In this document: in pieces, positions 5,259 to 6,739 of the stretch | How positions within the stretch are numbered: position 1 is the stretch's first letter | Layout of the letters: each line of letters opens with the position of its first letter | DNA from: CAIRNS01 sp049508565 | GTDB taxonomy: Bacteria; Elusimicrobiota; Endomicrobiia; Endomicrobiales; CAIRNS01 | Direction: 5' to 3' | DNA length: 6,739 bases | Assembly (NCBI GenBank): GCA_049508565.1 | Contig: JBELAT010000147.1 | Span: 1-6,739, forward strand | Position numbers and translations under genes: made by a program | Notes under the pieces: model-generated | Seen by the model: the letters and a program-made list of their open reading frames with translations, nothing else | The model's database searches: none | Told to the model about the DNA's origin: nothing

Positions 5259-5861
5259 ATGGTTGTCAAGACTCAGGATCTTATCAATTTCTTTAAGGCT
5301 GGTGACGGAATAGCCCGCTTTTCGAGTATTATCAAAGCGGGTTTTTATTCTGATGTGCTTTCTAACCTTTTGAAACAAGGGGACATTGAAAAGATAGGAA
5401 AGGGGCTCTATCGGCTCGTCGATTATGTTCCCGATACTCATCCTGATCTTGTAACAGCATCATTTCAAACCCCAAGGGGGGTTGTTTGCCTAATTTCCGC
5501 GCTTGCCTTTCACGAAGTGACACTTCAGATTCCTAAATACGTTGATATGGCTATTCCGCGCGGTACCCGCCCGAATAGAATTAAATATCCACCAGTAAGA
5601 TTCTACCAATTTTCAAAGAAAGCATGGGAATCCGGGATTGAAGAACAAATTATAGGCGGTCATAAAATCAAAGTATATAATCTTGCAAAAACAATCGCTG
5701 ATTGTTTTAAATTTCGCAACAAAATTGGCATTGATATTGCGCGAGATGCTCTTAAAACATCTATTTCAGAAAAAAAAGTAAAGCCTAATGACATCATTGT
5801 CTATGCCAGAATTTGCCGCGTAGACAATATCCTTAAACCGATCTTGGAGCTTATGTTATGA
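5259..5861 (+). CDS. abiEi: AbiEi-type antitoxin and transcriptional repressor (200 aa)
   Basis: First gene of a type IV toxin-antitoxin pair: it represses its own promoter and counters the toxin's effect without a direct complex in the systems studied. The N-terminal 55 residues form the expected winged helix-turn-helix (SSIIKAGFYSDVLSNLLKQG, then the wing IEKIGKGLYRLVDY). The middle has the family's RGVVCLISALAFHEV stretch and the C-terminal half contains KVYNLAKTIADCFKFRNKIG followed by IDIARDAL, the usual 'k-T-l-x-D...g-x-d-x-a-x-x-A-L' signature. About 200 residues is a normal length. ATG 5259 is chosen because it follows the G-rich ribosome binding site. The stop overlaps the next gene's start in ATGA. 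Identification is by motif order and by the unmistakable partner gene downstream. Confidence 0.88.
   Translation: MVVKTQDLINFFKAGDGIARFSSIIKAGFYSDVLSNLLKQGDIEKIGKGLYRLVDYVPDTHPDLVTASFQTPRGVVCLISALAFHEVTLQIPKYVDMAIPRGTRPNRIKYPPVRFYQFSKKAWESGIEEQIIGGHKIKVYNLAKTIADCFKFRNKIGIDIARDALKTSISEKKVKPNDIIVYARICRVDNILKPILELML
5846..5849 (+). promoter_or_regulatory. Ribosome binding site of abiEii within abiEi
   Basis: GGAG ends 8 bases before ATG 5858, inside the last codons of abiEi. With the ATGA overlap it suggests the toxin is translated both by coupling and by its own site. Confidence 0.55.
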
Positions 5862-6739
5862 AAGAGATCACAAACCTGCCGGCTTCGGTGCGAGGGCGGC
5901 TTCAGAACAAAGCGAAGGAAACGGGCCGCCCGTTCGCAGAGGTCCTTCAGTTCTATGGGATGGAGCGTTTCCTTTACAGGCTCAGCCATTCCCGATACGC
6001 GGAAAACTTTATTTTAAAGGGTGCACTTATGTTTACTGTTTGGCAGGTGCCACAGAGGAGAACAACCCTCGATATTGATTTCTTGGCGCGCTGCGATAAT
6101 CAAATAGCGAATATTAAAAAAACTATAAGGGATGTTTGTGTCGAGTCGGTTCCGTCTGATGGTCTAATATTCGATCCACAAACGATCAGGGCAGAGAGTA
6201 TAAGAGAAGATGCTGATTATGGAGGTGTGAGGATAAAATTGATCGGATTTTTGGAACGTTCGCGCATACCTATGCAGATAGATATCGGCTTTGGGGAAAT
6301 AGTCTATCCAAAACCCACGGTAATTGATTACCCTGTGATTTTAGATCTTCCTGGCCCTCATCTTAATGGCTACCCAATAGAAAGCGTTGTTAGTGAGAAG
6401 TTTGAGGCTATGGTAAAACTCGGAGTTTTCAATACCCGGATGAAAGACTTTTACGATATTTGGCTTATGATACGACAATTTAATTTCAAAGGATATGATT
6501 TATCCGAAGCTTTAAAAGGGACTTTCAATCACCGAAAAACTTCATTTCCGGAACACAAGCCGTTATTTGAGCAAGTATTTTATGAAGAGAAATCCGATCG
6601 CCAAGTGCTATGGAAAACATTCATAAATAATTCAGAATTTAATCATGTGCCGGAAAAGTTATCAATTATAGTCCGCGAAATCGAAGGTTTCCTTATTCGT
6701 CCTCTTGAAATAATAAAAGAAAACCAGGAGTTTCGTGAA
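5858..6739 (+). CDS. abiEii: AbiEii-type nucleotidyltransferase toxin, 3' end outside window (294+ aa)
   Basis: Second gene of the abiE operon, overlapping abiEi by ATGA. Proteins of this family (AbiEii, MenT) are nucleotidyltransferases of the polymerase-beta fold; the mycobacterial relative MenT3 adds nucleotides to tRNA 3' ends and stops translation, causing growth arrest or abortive infection. Visible family motifs: FILKGALMF with K54 (the G-G/K-G-x-x-L motif), RRTTLDIDFL with R67, D72 and D74 (metal-binding D-x-D), D142 in MQIDIGFGE (third acidic residue), SEKFEAMVKL with K181 and K187, and RMKDFYDIW with K196, D197 and D200. All catalytic positions expected are present, so the toxin should be active. 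The frame is open to the last base after 294 codons. As the family is usually near 290-310 residues, the stop is probably only a few codons beyond the window. Confidence 0.9.
   Translation, partial: MKEITNLPASVRGRLQNKAKETGRPFAEVLQFYGMERFLYRLSHSRYAENFILKGALMFTVWQVPQRRTTLDIDFLARCDNQIANIKKTIRDVCVESVPSDGLIFDPQTIRAESIREDADYGGVRIKLIGFLERSRIPMQIDIGFGEIVYPKPTVIDYPVILDLPGPHLNGYPIESVVSEKFEAMVKLGVFNTRMKDFYDIWLMIRQFNFKGYDLSEALKGTFNHRKTSFPEHKPLFEQVFYEEKSDRQVLWKTFINNSEFNHVPEKLSIIVREIEGFLIRPLEIIKENQEFRE

Noticed and set aside
5100..5441. Minus-strand 113-codon open frame across the abiE promoter and 5' part of abiEi
   Set aside because: It is antisense to abiEi and its operator; it merely reads through the repeat and has no family similarity that I can see.
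1..6739. CRISPR arrays, tRNA or rRNA genes
   Set aside because: No regularly spaced short repeats, no tRNA-like cloverleaf with TTCRA arm, and no rRNA motifs were noticed.

Overview
The window is a stretch of bacterial accessory DNA built from two transposons, one apparently nested in the end of the other, beside a complete-looking abiE-type toxin-antitoxin operon and a decayed ATPase gene. Nothing in it fixes the taxon. Housekeeping genes are absent. The mix of a DUF4143-type ATPase remnant, a DUF6788-type protein and uncommon DDE transposases fits an uncultured, insertion-sequence-rich bacterium (a candidate phylum such as Omnitrophota is possible, but this is a guess).

Region by region: (1) About 17-310 holds the C-terminal part of an AAA/DUF4143 ATPase, broken at its 5' side and frame-shifted at its end. 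(2) 311-470 has no convincing gene. (3) 487-2993 is a complete 2507-bp insertion sequence ('IS-A'). It has perfect 25-bp terminal inverted repeats, a 5-bp target duplication GAAGA (482-486 and 2994-2998), subterminal TTTTGCAAAA palindromes, a promoter and RBS, and one 773-residue DDE transposase. (4) 2999-5174, together with 471-486, looks like a second, older element ('IS-B', about 2192 bp before IS-A inserted). A perfect-consensus sigma70 promoter drives a DUF6788-like Cys-rich protein and, in the same frame one codon after its stop, a 451-residue DDE transposase. Removing IS-A and one GAAGA copy rebuilds a 23-bp sequence at the left that matches the reverse complement of 5152-5174 at 21 of 23 positions. 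This is the main evidence for nesting. (5) 5194-6739 is the abiE operon: a promoter overlapped by a perfect 28-bp palindrome, the antitoxin/repressor abiEi, and the nucleotidyltransferase toxin abiEii overlapping it by ATGA and running off the window end.

Working together: the transposons are self-contained. The abiE pair is expected to act as an autoregulated type IV toxin-antitoxin or phage-defence module. Its promoter starts about 20 bp outside the presumed right end of IS-B. The window therefore reads as a defence gene pair next to a mobile-element insertion hotspot. The most unusual items are the large unassigned transposase of IS-A, the nested insertion at a hairpin, the same-frame TGA joining the two IS-B genes, and the composite palindromic operator of abiE.
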